Shown piece after piece: positions 62,520 to 64,000 of a stretch of DNA of 64,000 bases. The notes beneath the pieces are model-generated. The model was not told where the DNA came from, did not search any database, and saw only the letters and a list, made by a program, of their open reading frames with translations. The stretch covers positions 1 to 64,000 of the forward strand of contig NZ_ATTQ01000008.1 in NCBI RefSeq assembly GCF_000419765.1, in the 5' to 3' direction. Positions within the stretch are counted from its first letter, which is position 1. Every line of letters begins with the position of its first letter. The position numbers were made by a program, and so were the translations under genes. Origin of the DNA: Rhizobium mongolense USDA 1844 (GTDB taxonomy: Bacteria > Pseudomonadota > Alphaproteobacteria > Rhizobiales > Rhizobiaceae).

Positions 62520-63740
62520 ATGAAGATTGCGGTGATGGGCGGAGATGGGTTCATTGGCTGGCCGACATCACTGCATCTCTCAGACGCGGGGCACGACGTC
62601 CACATTCTCGACAATCTCTCGCGGCGCTGGATCGACACCGAACTGGGCGTGCAATCGCTGACGCCGATGGATTCCATTCAGGAGCGAACCCGCATCTGGC
62701 ATGCCGAAACCGGGCGGCGCATCCATTTCAATCTGATCGACCTCGCCAAGGACTACGAGCTTCTCAAGAAGTGGCTTGCCGAAAACCGGCCGGACGCCAT
62801 CGTCCATTTCGCCGAGCAGCGCGCAGCACCCTATTCGATGAAGAGCGACCGGCACAAGAACTACACCGTCAACAACAATGTCAGCGCTACGCATAACCTT
62901 TTGAATGCGCTCGTCGAATTACAGCTCGACGCCCATCTGATCCACCTCGGCACGATGGGCGTCTACGGCTATTCGACCGTCGGCGCCGCGATCCCAGAGG
63001 GCTACCTGACCGTCGGCGTCGAAACGGCGGATGGCGACACGGCGCAACAGGAAATCCTCTATCCGTCCAATCCCGGCTCGATCTACCATATGACGAAGTG
63101 CCTGGATCAGCTGCTCCTGCAGTTCTATGCGAAGAACGATGCGCTGCGCATCACCGACCTGCACCAGGGCATCGTATGGGGCACACACACGGAGCAGACC
63201 TGCCGCCATCCCCAGCTGATCAACCGTTTCGACTATGACGGCGATTACGGCACCGTGCTGAACCGCTTTCTCATCCAGGCCGCGATCGGCTACCCGCTGA
63301 CCGTGCACGGCACAGGCGGTCAGACGCGCGCCTTCATCCATATCCAGGATTCGGTTCGCTGCATCGAGCTTGCGCTGAAGAACCCACCTGCGCGCGGCTC
63401 CCGTGTCGAGATCTTTAACCAGATGACCGAGACGCATCGTGTGCGTGACCTTGCCGAGATGATCTCCAGGATGAGCGGCGCGAAGATCGCCTGGCTTCCC
63501 AATCCGCGCAAGGAAGCGCCGGAAAACGATCTGATCGTCAGGAACGAGAAATTCCGCGATCTGGGGCTCGATCCGATCACGCTCGAGGCGGGCTTGCTCA
63601 GCGAGATCGTCGACGTCGCCAGGAAATTCGCTTACCGCGTCGACCGCTCCCGCGTTCCTGCCGTCTCCGCGTGGACGAAGGACATCGCCGCCACGATCGA
63701 CCGCGACCCGGAAGGCAAGCGGCTGAAATCGGTGTCGTGA
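62520..63740 (+). CDS. sqdB: UDP-sulfoquinovose synthase
   Basis: 406 residues from ATG 62520 with AGGAGG 9 bases before. Short-chain dehydrogenase fold: NAD motif GGDGFIG (7-13), catalytic T145 (HLGTMGVYGYS), Y189 and K193 (YHMTK). Residue pattern and length match plant SQD1 and bacterial SqdB, which make UDP-sulfoquinovose from UDP-glucose and sulfite for the sulfolipid SQDG. A glycosyltransferase gene starts 2 bases after its stop, the usual sqd operon order. Confidence 0.96.
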   Translation: MKIAVMGGDGFIGWPTSLHLSDAGHDVHILDNLSRRWIDTELGVQSLTPMDSIQERTRIWHAETGRRIHFNLIDLAKDYELLKKWLAENRPDAIVHFAEQRAAPYSMKSDRHKNYTVNNNVSATHNLLNALVELQLDAHLIHLGTMGVYGYSTVGAAIPEGYLTVGVETADGDTAQQEILYPSNPGSIYHMTKCLDQLLLQFYAKNDALRITDLHQGIVWGTHTEQTCRHPQLINRFDYDGDYGTVLNRFLIQAAIGYPLTVHGTGGQTRAFIHIQDSVRCIELALKNPPARGSRVEIFNQMTETHRVRDLAEMISRMSGAKIAWLPNPRKEAPENDLIVRNEKFRDLGLDPITLEAGLLSEIVDVARKFAYRVDRSRVPAVSAWTKDIAATIDRDPEGKRLKSVS

Positions 63741-63742
63741 GC

Positions 63743-64000
63743 ATGGACGTGACCGAGACCGGAGCGGCCACCTCATTAGAAGGCTCGCCTCAGCGCCACG
63801 CCTACATCACCCTCGTCACGAATGCCGACTATGCCAAGGGTGCGACCGCGCTTGTGCGCTCCCTGCGGCTCACGAAAACGTCGGCCGATATCGTCGTGCT
63901 GCATACCGGCGGCGTTGAGGAAAGCGCCCTCGCCCCGCTTGGCCATCTTGGCTGCCGCCTCATCGCAGTCGCGCACCTGCCGCTTTCCAGCGCCTTCAAC
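63743..64000 (+). CDS. Glycosyltransferase (SqdD-like, GT8 type), N-terminal part
   Basis: The frame from ATG 63743 is open to the window edge (86 codons). After a short variable start the sequence reads HAYITLVTNADYAKGATALV and RSLRLTKTSADIVVLHTGGV, the first Rossmann half of a glycogenin-like GT8 enzyme. In rhizobial and Rhodobacter sulfolipid operons sqdB is followed by such a gene, sqdD. The gene starts 2 bases after the sqdB stop, so the two are coupled. The catalytic DxD motif would lie outside the window. Confidence 0.8.
   Translation, partial: MDVTETGAATSLEGSPQRHAYITLVTNADYAKGATALVRSLRLTKTSADIVVLHTGGVEESALAPLGHLGCRLIAVAHLPLSSAFN

Overview
The window is chromosomal DNA of a rhizobial alphaproteobacterium (Rhizobium or a close relative of the Rhizobiaceae). 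The evidence is gene content and synteny: a cobalamin-riboswitch cbtBA cobalt uptake operon, dctB/dctD-like sigma-54 regulators, a serC leader with serC-serA, the ybgC-tolQRAB-pal-cpoB-tilS-ftsH-glmM block, sqdB with its glycosyltransferase, and RIME-like palindromic intergenic repeats. Coding DNA is GC-rich. There is no rRNA, CRISPR array or intact insertion sequence, and one tRNA gene, tRNA-Met(CAT).

Layout. 1-462: end of a TolC-type efflux protein with its terminator. 604-8098 (+): a purine salvage operon with a LacI regulator, a polyamine-type ABC importer, a nucleoside hydrolase and adenine deaminase; a perfect LacI-type palindrome lies just before the regulator. 8243-15932 (-): a DctB/DctD-like two-component pair followed by a tripartite tricarboxylate transporter (tctCBA) and an M20 amidohydrolase; a GG-N10-GC sigma-54 promoter and two dyad enhancer candidates sit in front of tctC. 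16124-19204: a sulfite-oxidase-like enzyme, a cobalt operon (riboswitch, cbtB, cbtA and an unrecognised secreted/membrane protein) and a divergent histidine phosphatase.

19.2-30.8 kb is an accessory, decayed region. It holds a frameshifted DNA adenine methylase, several families of short intergenic repeats, a duplicated pair of tiny genes, a stand-alone LigD-type DNA ligase plus a fragment of a second copy, an Lrp regulator divergent from a Gate-family membrane protein, and an adenylate cyclase-TPR protein. It ends next to tRNA-Met.

30.9-45.6 kb is mixed housekeeping and stress: mnmA, a MscS channel, a PAS-GGDEF-EAL protein, an erythromycin-esterase/phosphoribosyltransferase pair, a ZntR-type regulator with a Zn/Cd P-type ATPase and a textbook 19-bp-spacer promoter, YidB, serA, serC with a structured leader, a toxin remnant and an outer-membrane porin-like protein. 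45.8-50.8 kb (-) encodes a terminal oxidase: cytochrome c, subunits II and I, two subunit III paralogues and subunit IV. 51.0-62.4 kb (-) is the cell-envelope block: glmM, ftsH, tilS, cpoB, pal, tolB, tolA, tolR, tolQ and ybgC. 62.5-64 kb (+) is the start of sulfolipid synthesis (sqdB and a GT8-like glycosyltransferase cut by the window edge).

Most of the window is well-understood core genome. The points most worth checking are the regulatory architecture before tctC, the third gene and leader hairpin of the cobalt operon, the non-canonical start of the DctB-like kinase, and the hairpin-bearing repeat families and duplicated small gene pair in the accessory region. No clearly new defence or metabolic system could be demonstrated from sequence alone.
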